A stretch of 64,000 nt of DNA, taken from Streptomyces curacoi. Its GTDB lineage: Bacteria; Actinomycetota; Actinomycetes; Streptomycetales; Streptomycetaceae. Positions 1 to 9,592 of the stretch are shown in pieces; the stretch's first letter is position 1; each line of letters opens with the position of its first letter. The notes below the pieces were generated by a model, which made no database searches, had not been told where the DNA came from, and saw only the letters and a list, made by a program, of their open reading frames with translations. The translations under genes and the position numbers were made by a program. The stretch lies in the NCBI RefSeq assembly GCF_001513975.1, contig NZ_KQ947989.1, positions 124,001 to 188,000 of the forward strand, in the 5' to 3' direction.

Positions 1-113
1 TGCACCGCCAGCGGGTCCGTGGAGGCGTAGCGCAGCTTGGCGGGGACGGGGAGTTCACGCTCCCCGCCGGTGATCAGGCGGGCACGGGCGGGCTGCTCGA
101 GGGCGATGTCCAT
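1..113 (-). CDS. SsgA-like sporulation/cell-division protein (N-terminus only)
   Basis: The first 37 residues of a gene running off the left edge, read from an ATG at 111-113. The peptide contains the block LPVPAKLRYASTDPLAV, which matches the N-terminal beta-strand signature of SsgA-like proteins (compare the LPVPAGLRYDTADPYAV block of SsgB). These small actinomycete proteins control septum placement and peptidoglycan remodelling during sporulation. The paralogue cannot be named from this fragment. Family assignment is fairly sure. Confidence 0.75.
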   Translation of the reverse strand, partial: MDIALEQPARARLITGGERELPVPAKLRYASTDPLAV

Positions 114-544
114 GGGCGGTCTCCCCTGCGGTCGGAGGTCGGACGGTGATTGCCGCTGTGCCTTTAGGACCCCGCAGACGCCCTTCGCATTACACCGAAG
201 CGGACATCATTTATGTGAGCTGCATCACCCCCGAAGAATGCAACCCCCGAACCGACGCCCTGCGCCGCCACACCCCTGGAACATCCGACCGTCGAACACT
301 CGAATGAGCGCCGCACAATCGGCCCAACGGACCGTCAAATCACGTACCGGGCCTACGACTTGATCCACCGCGTGACGTACGCCATGCGCAGGCCGCGACC
401 CCTCCGTGGAGACTCTGGCATATGCCGGACGCACCACCGTATCGGGTGTTGCCAAATCCCTTACAGGGCGTCGCGGGCTGTGCAACAGTCGTAACCGGTC
501 CTTCCGTCAGCCTTGGTCGTACCGTCCTCGCATCGGAGTGCGTC
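114..544. other. 431-bp divergent intergenic region
   Basis: Non-coding stretch between the SsgA-like gene (leftward) and the phosphatase gene (rightward). It is less GC-rich around 180-360 than the flanking genes, as expected for promoter DNA serving both directions. I see no convincing gene, hairpin or named operator in it. Open frames here have no ribosome-binding site or recognisable product. Confidence 0.5.
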
Positions 545-1975
545 ATGCCGTCCCATCTCTCTGCGGACCGCCCCGCCGCTCAGCCGCCCGGACGCGGCTC
601 GGTCGACGCGCTCATATCGCAGACGCGACGGCTCAGGGGCGATGTCGACGCCGTACGACGGGACACGCAGAGCGACGGTTCGGACCCGCGGGAGCGCTGG
701 CAGCGGGCGCTGTGCGACCTCGCACTGCACCAGCTCAACGACCTCGACGAGCACCTGGCGCAACTGCGGGACGGCCCGGCCCCCGGCTCCCCGGCACCCG
801 TGGAACCGTCCACCGACCGGGCCGTGCCGTCCGCTCCCCGGCGTGGCTCGCTGCTCAGCCGGGTCGGCAGCGCGGAGTGGAACCTGCTGACGGACGAGGT
901 GAGTTGGTCCGGCGAGCTCTACCAGATCCTCGGGCGGGACCCCGCCGCTCCGCCGCTCACGCTGGACGAGCTGCCGTCCCTGGTGTTCGAGGAGGACCGG
1001 CCGAAGCTGACGGCGATGGTCACCGGCTGCCTCGTCGACGCCAAGCCCATCGACGGGGAGTTCCGGATCGTCCGGCCGGACGGCGAGGTCCGGACGGTGC
1101 ACATGATGGGCGAGCCCGTGCTCGACACTGACGGCAGCACCGCCTCGATGTGGGCCGTGCTGCGGGACGTCAGCGAACTGCGCCGCAGCCAGCGGGCGGT
1201 GAGCGAGACCCGTGACTCGCTCCAGCGCCACCGGCACCAGGCGCAGACCGAGCACCGGCTCGCGGTCGAGCTGCAGGAAGCCGTGCTACCGCCATGGCGC
1301 GGCTCCCTGCGGCTCCCGCACCAGGGGCCTCGGACACTGGACCTCGCGGCCCACCGGCTGCCGTCGTCGACCAGCGCGCTGATCGGCGGCGACTGGTACG
1401 ACACGCTCGAACTGGCCGACGGCCAAACCCTGTTGAGCGTCGGCGACCTCACCGGCCACGGCGTCGCCGTCGCGTCGGGCATGGCGACCCTGCTGGGCGC
1501 CGTGCGCGGCATGGCGATGGCGGGGACCCAGCCCGGGCAACTGATGTCCTGGCTCAACCAGTTACTCGACGCCACCGTCCAGCCCGCCCTCGGCAGCGCC
1601 GTCTGCTGCCGCTACCGACCGCAGACCCGCACCCTGACCTGGGCGCAGGCCGGACACCCCGCCCCGCTGCTGTTCCGCGACGGGACGGGGCGCAGCCTGA
1701 ACGCGCCGAACGGCGTCCTGCTCGGCGCCACCTCGGGCGCCGTCTACACACAGGCCGAAGAGACCCTGGAGGTGGGCGACCTGCTCCTGCTGCACACGGG
1801 CGGACTGGTGCCGGGGCACAGCGGAGCCGACTCCGCGAACCGCATCCTCGACCTGGGCCCACGCTTCGCCGAGGCACGTACCGCACAGGACTGCCTGCGG
1901 CTGGTCGTGGAGGAGTTCGGCGAGAGCGAGCGCGAGGACGACGCCTGCGTGCTCGTGGCCAGGGTGACGTCCTAG
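545..1975 (+). CDS. PAS-domain PP2C-type (SpoIIE) serine phosphatase
   Basis: A 476-residue protein. The start at ATG 545 is chosen because GGAG lies 7 bases upstream; an in-frame upstream ATG at 422 lacks one. Residues about 100-215 form a PAS-like domain, followed by a short coiled linker and a SpoIIE/RsbU PP2C domain from about 265 to the end. GGDWYD (about 281), GDLTGHG and the terminal EREDDA supply the usual metal ligands. Such enzymes dephosphorylate anti-anti-sigma factors in partner-switching modules, but no STAS or RsbW-type gene is adjacent. The block normally reading YTDGL is HTGGL here, so one metal-binding Asp appears to be Gly. Confidence 0.88.
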   Translation: MPSHLSADRPAAQPPGRGSVDALISQTRRLRGDVDAVRRDTQSDGSDPRERWQRALCDLALHQLNDLDEHLAQLRDGPAPGSPAPVEPSTDRAVPSAPRRGSLLSRVGSAEWNLLTDEVSWSGELYQILGRDPAAPPLTLDELPSLVFEEDRPKLTAMVTGCLVDAKPIDGEFRIVRPDGEVRTVHMMGEPVLDTDGSTASMWAVLRDVSELRRSQRAVSETRDSLQRHRHQAQTEHRLAVELQEAVLPPWRGSLRLPHQGPRTLDLAAHRLPSSTSALIGGDWYDTLELADGQTLLSVGDLTGHGVAVASGMATLLGAVRGMAMAGTQPGQLMSWLNQLLDATVQPALGSAVCCRYRPQTRTLTWAQAGHPAPLLFRDGTGRSLNAPNGVLLGATSGAVYTQAEETLEVGDLLLLHTGGLVPGHSGADSANRILDLGPRFAEARTAQDCLRLVVEEFGESEREDDACVLVARVTS

Positions 1976-2031
1976 AACTCACCGGAAGCAAGGCCTGGAA
2001 CTTACGGGAACCGAGCAGGCGCACAGTCCCC

Positions 2032-3525
2032 CTATGCCTGTGCGCTTTCGCCGCCGGGCTTCTTCGCCTTGGGCAGCGCCAACCGGATCTCCTCCCGCAG
2101 TTCGTGGATCTTCGGATAGCTGGAGTACTCCGCGGTGAGCCGGTACATCTGCCGCAGCCGGTCCCAGGTGCGCCCTGAGGAGTTCGAGCCCATCGACATC
2201 AGGGCCAGCCGTGCGTACCGGTCCGCCTGTTCGGGGTCGTCCGCGATGAAGCAGGCGGACGCCATGGACAGATGGTCGAAGATCTTCGACCGCTCCCGGC
2301 CGTCGACCCGCAGGGCAAGGGCCTTCTCCGCGTAGTGCTGGGCGTGCACGGCCGCGCCCGGCTCGAACTCGGCCAGCGTGCGGTAGGCCAGGGCCTGCAT
2401 GCCGTACAGATCCTCGTCCTTGAAGGTCTGCATCCAGCTCGGTGGCGGTACGTCGCTCCTGTCGGAGACGAAGAGGTCCTCCGCCTGACCCAGGGTGCGG
2501 CGCATGGCCTGGCCCTTGCCCATCGACGCCTGTGCCCAGGCCTCGATGGTGTGGAACATCGCCTTGGTGCGCGGCAGTACCTGGTCGCCGGAGCCGGACT
2601 GGGCGAGTTTCATCAGGTCGAGTGCGTCGTCGGGCCGGCCCAGGTGCACCATCTGGCGAGCCGCTCGGGAGAGCGCCTCCCCGGCGCGGGGCCGGTCGCC
2701 GCCCTCTCTCGCGGCATGGGCGGCGATGACGAAGTACTTCTGGGCCGTGGGTTCCAGGCCGACGTCGTGCGACATCCAGCCCGCGAGGACGGCGAGGTTG
2801 GCGGCGACGCCCCACAGGCGCCGCTGCAGATGGTCGGGGTGACGGTAGGCGAGCATGCCGCCCACCTCGTTGAGTTGCCCTACGACTGCCTTGCGCTGCA
2901 GCCCGCCGCCGCGGGCCGCGTCCCAGGCCCGGAACACCTCGACCGAGCGCTCCAGTTCCTCGATCTCCTGGGACCCGATGGGGGCGGCCTCGTAGCGGTC
3001 GAACCCGGCGGGGTCGGCGTGCAGGGGGTCGTCGAACTGGGGGGCGTCGGCCTTGAGGGCCGGGTCGGTGTGCAGCCAGTCGTGCATGGCGCTGCTGAGT
3101 GCGGATCCCGCGGCGAGCGCGGCACCCGCGCCCACCAAGCCGCGTCGGTTGAGCATGAGGTCCATTCCCGTGAATTCGGTGAGGACCGCGGCGGTCCGTT
3201 CGGGCGCCCACGGCACACCGTCGGGATGCTCCACACTCCCGCCGTCCTGCCGTTTCCCCGCACGCCCGTGCCGGACCAGACCGAGGTCCTCGATGGTCAC
3301 GACACGGCCGAGACGCTCGGTGAACAGGGCCGCCAGCACCCGCGGCACGGGATCGCGCGGGATCTCTCCCATGTCGATCCACCGCCGCACCCGCGAGGTG
3401 TCGGTCGCCAGCTGGGGGTGGCCCATGGCCGCCGCCTGCCGGTTGACCAGCCTCGCGAGTTCGCCCTTGGACCAGCCGGCCAGGCCGAACAGGTCCGCCA
3501 GGCGGGTGTTGGGTTCTCCGCTCAC
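2032..3525 (-). CDS. NsdA-family XRE/TPR-type regulator
   Basis: A 497-residue cytoplasmic protein started at GTG 3523-3525, preceded by a G-rich ribosome-binding stretch. The first 80 residues carry the WSKGELARLVNRQA and DTSRVRRWIDMGE blocks shared with Streptomyces NsdA, a negative regulator of sporulation and antibiotic production. About residues 120-140 contain an Ala-rich NRRGLVGAGAALAAG stretch that looks like a Tat signal but is internal. The C-terminal two thirds are helical and TPR-like. It is divergent from the phosphotransferase-like gene and convergent with the phosphatase. Family membership is clear; its own target is unknown. Confidence 0.78.
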   Translation of the reverse strand: MSGEPNTRLADLFGLAGWSKGELARLVNRQAAAMGHPQLATDTSRVRRWIDMGEIPRDPVPRVLAALFTERLGRVVTIEDLGLVRHGRAGKRQDGGSVEHPDGVPWAPERTAAVLTEFTGMDLMLNRRGLVGAGAALAAGSALSSAMHDWLHTDPALKADAPQFDDPLHADPAGFDRYEAAPIGSQEIEELERSVEVFRAWDAARGGGLQRKAVVGQLNEVGGMLAYRHPDHLQRRLWGVAANLAVLAGWMSHDVGLEPTAQKYFVIAAHAAREGGDRPRAGEALSRAARQMVHLGRPDDALDLMKLAQSGSGDQVLPRTKAMFHTIEAWAQASMGKGQAMRRTLGQAEDLFVSDRSDVPPPSWMQTFKDEDLYGMQALAYRTLAEFEPGAAVHAQHYAEKALALRVDGRERSKIFDHLSMASACFIADDPEQADRYARLALMSMGSNSSGRTWDRLRQMYRLTAEYSSYPKIHELREEIRLALPKAKKPGGESAQA

Positions 3526-3770
3526 GTCAAGCCCCCAGGTTCTCGGCTGAGTTGACAGTAGCCCGGTGCAAGTTGCCCCGGGACTATTCGCCAGGGTTCG
3601 CCAGGGTGCGCCAGATGGTCTGCCACCGGGCATCGGGTGTCAGGTAGGAACGCGCCACCCCGACCCGGTCGCCTTCTCGCTACGGCTGGTGCATTCCCCA
3701 GGGTGCACCCGGGCGGCCGGTTCGGGCAGCGCTTTGACGTCGCAGGCACACGAAGGGATCTGTATCTCCC
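3526..3770. promoter_or_regulatory. Divergent promoter region between NsdA-like regulator and APH-like gene
   Basis: This 245-bp interval must hold both start regions. No canonical operator could be identified. A direct repeat, tcgccagggt / tcgccagggtg, occurs at about 3590-3610 and could be a binding site. Confidence 0.35.
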
Positions 3771-4913
3771 ATGTACGCAGCATCGTCCTCCGTGTCCGCC
3801 CCGCCCCGGCCGCTGCGTGCCCGCCCGGCGGGCAGCGGCCCCTACCTCGATCCCGCGCGGCCGGCGGCCGCTCCCGTGCTCGGTGCGGGCCGGGCGCGGC
3901 GCCCCGCGGGGCTCGGCACCCAACCGCTCAGCGGGAGACTCGACTTGTCCGGCCCTCAGGGCGCCCAGCTGCGTACGGCGATCGCGTCGGTGCACCGGAT
4001 CTGCCCGGAGTTCGCCCCGGTGCAGGTACTGCGCCGCAGCGGACGGTCCGTGCTCCTGGTCGGCACGACCGGACGCAGCACGGCCGTCGCCAAGTGTTTA
4101 CTGGACCACTCCCCAGTGTGGGCCGAGCGGATCCGGCACGAGATAGCTGCATACCGCTCGTTCGTCCGGCACCGCCCCCCGGTGCGGGTGCCGAGACTGA
4201 TCGCGGCGGATCCGGACAACTGCACACTGGTCATCGAGCGGATGCCGGGCCGGGTGGCGGCACTGCAGCGGCACCCGCTGGAGACGCCGCCGCGTGCGGA
4301 CATCAGGGCGGCACTCGGAGCGATCTGCCGGCTCAACGCGTGGCGCCCGCCGGCGGGCACGTTCGACGCACCGCTGGACTACGCGACCCGGATCTCCCGC
4401 TATCACGAGCTGGGGCTGCTCACCGACCGGGACCTGGGTGATCTGCAGAAGCTGCTGCACGGCATCGCCAAGAGCGCGGGCCGGCAGGGCATGGGCCAGT
4501 TCTGCCACGGCGACGCACTGCTCTCGAACATCCTGCTCTCACCGGCCGGTCCAGTGCTGGTGGACTGGGAGCACGCGGGCTGGTACCTGCCGGGCTACGA
4601 CCTGGCGACGCTGTGGGCGGTGCTCGGGGACGCGCCGGTGGCCCGGCGGCAGATCAGCCAGATCGCCCAGTCGGCGGGTCCGGCTTCCCGGGACGCGTTC
4701 CTGGTGAACCTGATGCTCGTGCTGACCCGGGAGATCCGTACCTATGAGACGGCCGTGCAGCGTTCGATGCACGACACGGCCCCGGCGGCACCGGGTCAGG
4801 CCCACCCGGGTGCTGCGCCGTCCGGCGAGGAACAGCGGCTGCTGCTGAGGCGGCTGCACGACGACTGCCAACTGGCCCGACGGGCCGTGCGCGCGGCGGT
4901 CGGCACTCGCTGA
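3771..4913 (+). CDS. APH-fold phosphotransferase-like protein
   Basis: A 380-residue protein with the aminoglycoside phosphotransferase/choline kinase fold. The Brenner motif is intact (FCHGDALLSNILL, about residues 243-255), followed by the metal-binding strand VLVDWEHAG (about 262-270). An upstream block, STAVAKCLL, contains the likely ATP-binding Lys. The first 50 residues are Pro/Ala-rich and probably disordered. Substrates of such stand-alone proteins are usually unknown, and nothing nearby points to drug modification. A strong hairpin follows the stop codon. Confidence 0.75.
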   Translation: MYAASSSVSAPPRPLRARPAGSGPYLDPARPAAAPVLGAGRARRPAGLGTQPLSGRLDLSGPQGAQLRTAIASVHRICPEFAPVQVLRRSGRSVLLVGTTGRSTAVAKCLLDHSPVWAERIRHEIAAYRSFVRHRPPVRVPRLIAADPDNCTLVIERMPGRVAALQRHPLETPPRADIRAALGAICRLNAWRPPAGTFDAPLDYATRISRYHELGLLTDRDLGDLQKLLHGIAKSAGRQGMGQFCHGDALLSNILLSPAGPVLVDWEHAGWYLPGYDLATLWAVLGDAPVARRQISQIAQSAGPASRDAFLVNLMLVLTREIRTYETAVQRSMHDTAPAAPGQAHPGAAPSGEEQRLLLRRLHDDCQLARRAVRAAVGTR

Positions 4914-4923
4914 CGGGGACGGT

Positions 4924-4962
4924 GGCCCGCGGTGCGCCCTGGACATCGGCGCACCGCGGGCC
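4924..4962 (+). terminator. Factor-independent terminator hairpin
   Basis: A perfect 15-bp stem (GGCCCGCGGTGCGCC at 4924-4938 pairing with 4948-4962) closes a 9-base loop 10 bases after the APH-like stop codon. There is no long U-tract, which is usual for Streptomyces terminators. Confidence 0.8.
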
Positions 4963-5142
4963 TTCGTATGTACGGCGGAATCGTCGACCCCGGGTCCGCC
5001 GCCACGAAACTCCCGGAGACCTGGGTTTCCCAGGGATTCGCCTCCCTCTGGGCATGATTGACGGATAGTCGGACCGTCGGTGCCACTGACGCACGCCCGG
5101 CCCCGTACGGCTCATCGCGCCCGACCGTCCCAGGAGGCTGCA

Positions 5143-7110
5143 TTGCGAGGATCCGTCACCGCCCCCGACCGAGCGGCCGGGCGCAGACGTACGCGGGCCA
5201 CGGCCGGCGCCCTGGCCACGGCGGCACTGCTGTTCCCGCTGCTGGGCGCCGCCCCGTCCGAGGCGCGGAGCTCGGCGAACGGCCTGCAGTCGGCCTTCGC
5301 CTCGGCCGCCGCCGAGTACCACGTGCCGCAGAGCGTCCTGCTCGGCGTCTCCTATCTGCAGTCCCGCTGGGACACGCACGGCGGTGCGCCCAGCATGACC
5401 GGCGGCTACGGGCCGATGCACCTCACCGACGCCCGCACCGCGCTCGCCGGGGCCACGCCGCACCACAGCGAGGGCTCGGAGGACGCGCGCGGCGACAATG
5501 CCCGACCGCCCCTGCTCCCCGCGGCGAAGCTGCCGCGGACCTCGGCGATTCCGGCCCGCCTCAGGACGCTGCCGAAGGCGGCGAAGCTGACCGGGCTGAG
5601 CCCGCGGGAGCTGCGTACGGATCCGGCCGCCAATGTGGCCGGCGGTGCCGCCCTGCTCGCCGACGCGCAGCAGGAGCTGGGCGAACCGCTGAGCTCCGAT
5701 CCGGCGGACTGGTACGGCGCGGTGGCCCGCTTCTCGGGCGCGGACGACTCGGCTACGGCGGCGGCGTACGCCAACGACGTCTACGACGTGCTGCGCACCG
5801 GCCGCGAGCGCGCCACGGACACGGGCCAACGGGTCGTCCTGGCCGCGCAGCCGGGGCTCTCCCCCAGGACCGCCCAACTGAGGCGGGCCGGGCTGCGGAC
5901 CCCCGACGCCGGTGGGACCGAGTGCCCTGGGACGGTGTCCTGCGAGTGGATCCCGGCGCCCTACAAGCAGTTCGGGGAGGGCGACTACGGCAACCACGAC
6001 CTGGGCGACCGTCCCACCTCCCAGGACATCGACTACATCGTCGTCCATGACACGGAGGGCGCCTGGGAGGGTGTCCTCACCATGGTCCAGGACCCTGCCT
6101 ATGTGTCCTGGAACTACACGCTGCGCTCCACCGACGGCCATATCGCCCAGCATGTGAAGGCCAAGGACGTGGCCTGGCACGCGGGCAACTGGTACGTCAA
6201 CGCCAAGTCGATCGGCCTGGAACACGAGGGCTTCCTGGCGAGGCCGGACGCCTGGTACACGGAGGCGATGTACCGGTCCTCGGCACGTCTGGTGACCTAC
6301 CTCGCCCAGAAGTACGACATCCCGCTGGACCGGCAGCACATCCTCGGCCATGACACCGTGCCGGGCCCGACCGCGTCGACGATCAGGGGGATGCACACCG
6401 ACCCGGGCCCGTACTGGGACTGGCGGCACTACTTCGAGCTGCTCGGCCGCCCGTTCGAGTCGACCGCGGGCCCGGACAGCGGTGTGGTGACGATCCGCCC
6501 GGACTACGCCGCCAACCGGCCGAGGTACACCGGCTGTGTCTCGGCGGGCGCCCCCTGCGCGGACCACGGATCGAGCGCGGTGCGGCTGTACTCCGGGCCC
6601 GGCGAGTCATATCCCCTGGTCAAGGACATCGGTCTGGGCACGACCCCGACCACCGGGGTGAACGACCTGTCCTCCCGGGTCTCCACCGGGCAGCAGTACG
6701 CGGTCGCCGACCGGAAGGGCGACTGGACGGCGATCTGGTACCTCGGGCAGAAGGCGTGGTTCCGGAACCCGAAGCAGAACCCGACCGCCGTGAACGCCAC
6801 CGGCCGTACGGTGACGCCCAGGGACGGTCTGAAGAGCGTCCCGGTCTACGGGCGCGCCTACCCCGAGGCCTCCGCCTATCCGGCGGGAGTGCCCGCCCAG
6901 CCGGTGTCGCCGCTGCCGTACACCTTGCCCGCGGGCCAGCGGTATGTGGTCGGCGACCGGCTGCCGGGCCAGTACTACTACGCAGTGGGCTTCGACGCGG
7001 CCTCCCACCGGGTCGTCGTCGGGAAGGACCAGTACTACGAGATCCAGTTCGGCCACCGGGTCGGGTTCGTGCGGGCGGCGGATGTGCGGGTGGTGCCGTC
7101 GGGCTCCTGA
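5143..7110 (+). CDS. Secreted N-acetylmuramoyl-L-alanine amidase with lysozyme-like and SH3-like regions
   Basis: The protein is read from TTG 5143, which has AGGAGG six bases upstream; this gives 655 residues starting directly with a signal peptide (basic n-region, hydrophobic stretch at about 20-38, cleavage near SEARSS). Residues about 50-230 resemble a lysozyme/transglycosylase-like region (PQSVLLGVSYLQSRW, GGYGPMHL). Residues about 296-430 are an Amidase_2 domain with DYIVVHDTEG, the LEHEGF block and ILGHDTVPGP supplying the zinc-site His residues. The C-terminus (about 480-650) contains two bacterial SH3-like segments. It probably cleaves the peptide from the glycan of peptidoglycan outside the cell. 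Convergent with the GH95 gene. Confidence 0.88.
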   Translation: MRGSVTAPDRAAGRRRTRATAGALATAALLFPLLGAAPSEARSSANGLQSAFASAAAEYHVPQSVLLGVSYLQSRWDTHGGAPSMTGGYGPMHLTDARTALAGATPHHSEGSEDARGDNARPPLLPAAKLPRTSAIPARLRTLPKAAKLTGLSPRELRTDPAANVAGGAALLADAQQELGEPLSSDPADWYGAVARFSGADDSATAAAYANDVYDVLRTGRERATDTGQRVVLAAQPGLSPRTAQLRRAGLRTPDAGGTECPGTVSCEWIPAPYKQFGEGDYGNHDLGDRPTSQDIDYIVVHDTEGAWEGVLTMVQDPAYVSWNYTLRSTDGHIAQHVKAKDVAWHAGNWYVNAKSIGLEHEGFLARPDAWYTEAMYRSSARLVTYLAQKYDIPLDRQHILGHDTVPGPTASTIRGMHTDPGPYWDWRHYFELLGRPFESTAGPDSGVVTIRPDYAANRPRYTGCVSAGAPCADHGSSAVRLYSGPGESYPLVKDIGLGTTPTTGVNDLSSRVSTGQQYAVADRKGDWTAIWYLGQKAWFRNPKQNPTAVNATGRTVTPRDGLKSVPVYGRAYPEASAYPAGVPAQPVSPLPYTLPAGQRYVVGDRLPGQYYYAVGFDAASHRVVVGKDQYYEIQFGHRVGFVRAADVRVVPSGS

Positions 7111-7127
7111 CGGCACGTCCGCGAGGG

Positions 7128-9500
7128 TCAGTCCTCCCTCTGCCAGGTGTACCGTCGCCCGGCGACCGCCTTGAAGGTCAGCTCGCCCTCCTCGAAGAGG
7201 TCGCTGTGCACGGTGAGTTCACGGGTCCTTGACGCCTTCAGGGCGATGCGGGTCGCCCGGCCGTCGGCCCACTCGATGTCGAGGGTGGCGCCGCCGCGGG
7301 CGCGCAGGCCGCGCACCGAGCCGGTCGGCCAGGCGGCGGGCAGGGCGGGCAGCGCCTCGATGATGTCGTGCTGGCTCTGCAGGAGCATCTCCACGATGCC
7401 GGAGGTGGCGCCGAAGTTGCCGTCGATCTGGAACGGCGGGTGGGTGTCCCAGAGGTTGGGCAGCGTGGAGTACTTGAGCTGTTCGCCGAGCATCTTGTGG
7501 GCGTGGTCGCCGTCCCGCAGCCGCGCCCAGAAGTTGATCTTCCAGGCCTTGGACCAGCCGGTGCCGCCGTCGCCGCGTGCGGTGAGGGAGACCTTGGCGG
7601 CCTCGGCCCACTTGCTGCCGGGTTCGATCTGCCGTCCGGGGTGGAGGGCGAACAGGTGCGAGACGTGCCGGTGGGTGTCGGTGGGGTCGTCCAGGTCCGC
7701 CTTCCACTCCTGGAGCTGTCCCCAGGAGCCGATGCGCAAGCCCGGGTCGAGCCGGTTCAGCGCCGCCTCGACGCGGCGGCGGAAGTCGGGGGCGTCGCCC
7801 AGGATCCGGGCCGCTTCGAGGGTGCTGGTGAACAGGTCGTGGACGATCTGCTGCGACATGGCGGCGCCGGCCGTGAAGTCGCCGTGCTCGGGTGAGTAGC
7901 TGGGGGTGACGACGAGGGTTCCGTCGCGCGGGTCGGTGCGCAGGTTGTCCAGCCAGAACTCGGTGGCTTCCTTCATCGCGGGGTACGCGGTGGTGCGCAG
8001 GTAGTCGGTGGAGCCTCCGAACCGGTAGTGCTCGTACAGCTGTTGGGTGAGCCAGGCCGCCGCCTCGGGGAACCAGAAGGCGGTCGCCCAGTCGTGTACG
8101 CCGGTGAAGCCGTAGGGGTTGGTCTCGTTGTGCACGACCCAGCCGCGTGAGCCGAACATCTCCTGTGCCGTACGGCGTCCGGGCGCGCGCAGGGCCTCGA
8201 CGAAGCGGTCGTACGGCGGCGTCGTCTCGGCGAGGTTCGCGGCCTCGGCGGGCCAGTAGTTCATCTGGATGTTGATGTTGGTGTGGTAGTCCGCCGACCA
8301 CGGTGGCGTGGTGCTGTTGTTCCAGACGCCCTGGAGGTTGGCGGGCAGCGAGCCGGGGCGTGAGGAGGCGATGAGCAGGTAGCGGCCGTACTGGAAGTAG
8401 AGGGCTTCCAGGGCGCGGTCCGCCGCGCCGGCGCCGCCGGCGTACGTGGCCAGCAGGCGGTCCGTGGGGACGTCCGCGGGGAGCGACTGGCCGATGTCGA
8501 GAACCACTCGGCGGAACAGGGCTCGGTGGTCGCGGACATGCCGGGCGAGCAGGGCCTCGTAGCGGTCGCCCGCCTGTCGCACGGCGCGGCCGACGGCGGC
8601 GTGTGGGTCCGGGCCGCGGTAGTCGGGGTAGGTGTCGGCGTAGTCCGTGCCCGCGGCCAGGACGAACCAGGCGCTGTCCGCCCCGGTCACGGTGATGGTG
8701 CCGTTCGCGTCGGAGGTGACGGTGCCGCCGCGGCTGCGCACCCGGACCTGTGCCTCGAAGCGGAGCCCGTTGTCGGCGAGCGCGCCGCGCACGGTGAGGG
8801 TGCCGTCGGCCGCGGTGGCGGTGAAGTCGGCGCGTGGGGAGGTGTAGCGCAGGGTGAAGGTGACGCTGCCGGGCCGGTCGGCGTGGAGCCGGCCCGCGAT
8901 CACACCGTCCGGGTGGGAGGCGAAGAAGTCCCTTTGGTGGCGGACGCCTTGGTGGGTGTAGCCGACCGAGGCGACGGCGTTGTCGAGGTCGAGCTCGCGG
9001 CGGTAGTCCGCCGGGGGCGTCGTCGGCGCGCCGGGTATGTCGAGGTGGAGGTCGCCGAAGGTCTGATGGGCGCCGTAGCCGATGCGTGGCTGGCCGAGCC
9101 GGTCGGCCACCGCTTCGGGGTCGAGGGTGGTCCGCGCGTCGAGGTCGTCCTGGACGGCGGTGATCGCGTCGGTGCGGGGAGTGCGCCAGTTGCCGTGGTC
9201 GTAGCCCTGCGCGGAACCGGGCCCGCCGGTCCAGAGGGTCTTCTCGTTGAACTGCAACCGTTCGGAGGGCAGGGTGCCGAACACCATGGCACCGAGTGCG
9301 CCGTTGCCGATGGGCAGGGCCTCACGCTCCCAGTCGGCGGCGGGGGCGGCGTACCAGAGCACCGATGACTCCCGGGATACATCGGAGGAATCAGCGACTG
9401 CAGCCTCGGCGGTTCCGGCACTCAGGACAAGCCCCCCAACCCCTCCTGCCGTGGCCCTTAACGTAGTTCTCCGCGTGATCCCATGCGACTCATACGACAT
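7128..9500 (-). CDS. Secreted glycoside hydrolase family 95 (alpha-L-fucosidase-like)
   Basis: A 790-residue protein starting at ATG 9500. The N-terminus (TRRTTLRATAGGVGGLVLSAG) is a Tat-type signal, so it is probably exported folded. The body matches GH95: an N-terminal beta-domain starting LPIGNGALGAMVFG and FNEKTLWTGG, a central (alpha/alpha)6 barrel with NLQGVWNNSTTPPW and the NINIQMNYWPAE block carrying catalytic-site Asn residues, and FQIDGNFGATSGIVEML near the C-terminus. Known members remove alpha-1,2-fucose or galactose by inversion. The gene stands alone, convergent with the amidase gene. Confidence 0.9.
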   Translation of the reverse strand: MSYESHGITRRTTLRATAGGVGGLVLSAGTAEAAVADSSDVSRESSVLWYAAPAADWEREALPIGNGALGAMVFGTLPSERLQFNEKTLWTGGPGSAQGYDHGNWRTPRTDAITAVQDDLDARTTLDPEAVADRLGQPRIGYGAHQTFGDLHLDIPGAPTTPPADYRRELDLDNAVASVGYTHQGVRHQRDFFASHPDGVIAGRLHADRPGSVTFTLRYTSPRADFTATAADGTLTVRGALADNGLRFEAQVRVRSRGGTVTSDANGTITVTGADSAWFVLAAGTDYADTYPDYRGPDPHAAVGRAVRQAGDRYEALLARHVRDHRALFRRVVLDIGQSLPADVPTDRLLATYAGGAGAADRALEALYFQYGRYLLIASSRPGSLPANLQGVWNNSTTPPWSADYHTNINIQMNYWPAEAANLAETTPPYDRFVEALRAPGRRTAQEMFGSRGWVVHNETNPYGFTGVHDWATAFWFPEAAAWLTQQLYEHYRFGGSTDYLRTTAYPAMKEATEFWLDNLRTDPRDGTLVVTPSYSPEHGDFTAGAAMSQQIVHDLFTSTLEAARILGDAPDFRRRVEAALNRLDPGLRIGSWGQLQEWKADLDDPTDTHRHVSHLFALHPGRQIEPGSKWAEAAKVSLTARGDGGTGWSKAWKINFWARLRDGDHAHKMLGEQLKYSTLPNLWDTHPPFQIDGNFGATSGIVEMLLQSQHDIIEALPALPAAWPTGSVRGLRARGGATLDIEWADGRATRIALKASRTRELTVHSDLFEEGELTFKAVAGRRYTWQRED

Positions 9501-9592
9501 GACCCTCGACGCTAGAGGTCCGATGACTCAGCGGCAAGGGTCATGACAAAAACGGGGTCAGGCTCGAACGGCAGGGGCCGTCGGTGGACGCT

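Noticed and set aside
422..544. Upstream ATG for the PP2C phosphatase
   Set aside because: It has no ribosome-binding site and adds a 41-residue segment unlike the family; ATG 545 has GGAG at good spacing.
3771..4913. Aminoglycoside resistance gene
   Set aside because: The APH fold is present, but there is no antibiotic cluster and the sequence lacks features that tie it to a known drug phosphotransferase.
5080..5142. Upstream extension of the amidase from 5080
   Set aside because: The added 21 residues precede a normal signal peptide, while TTG 5143 has an ideal AGGAGG.
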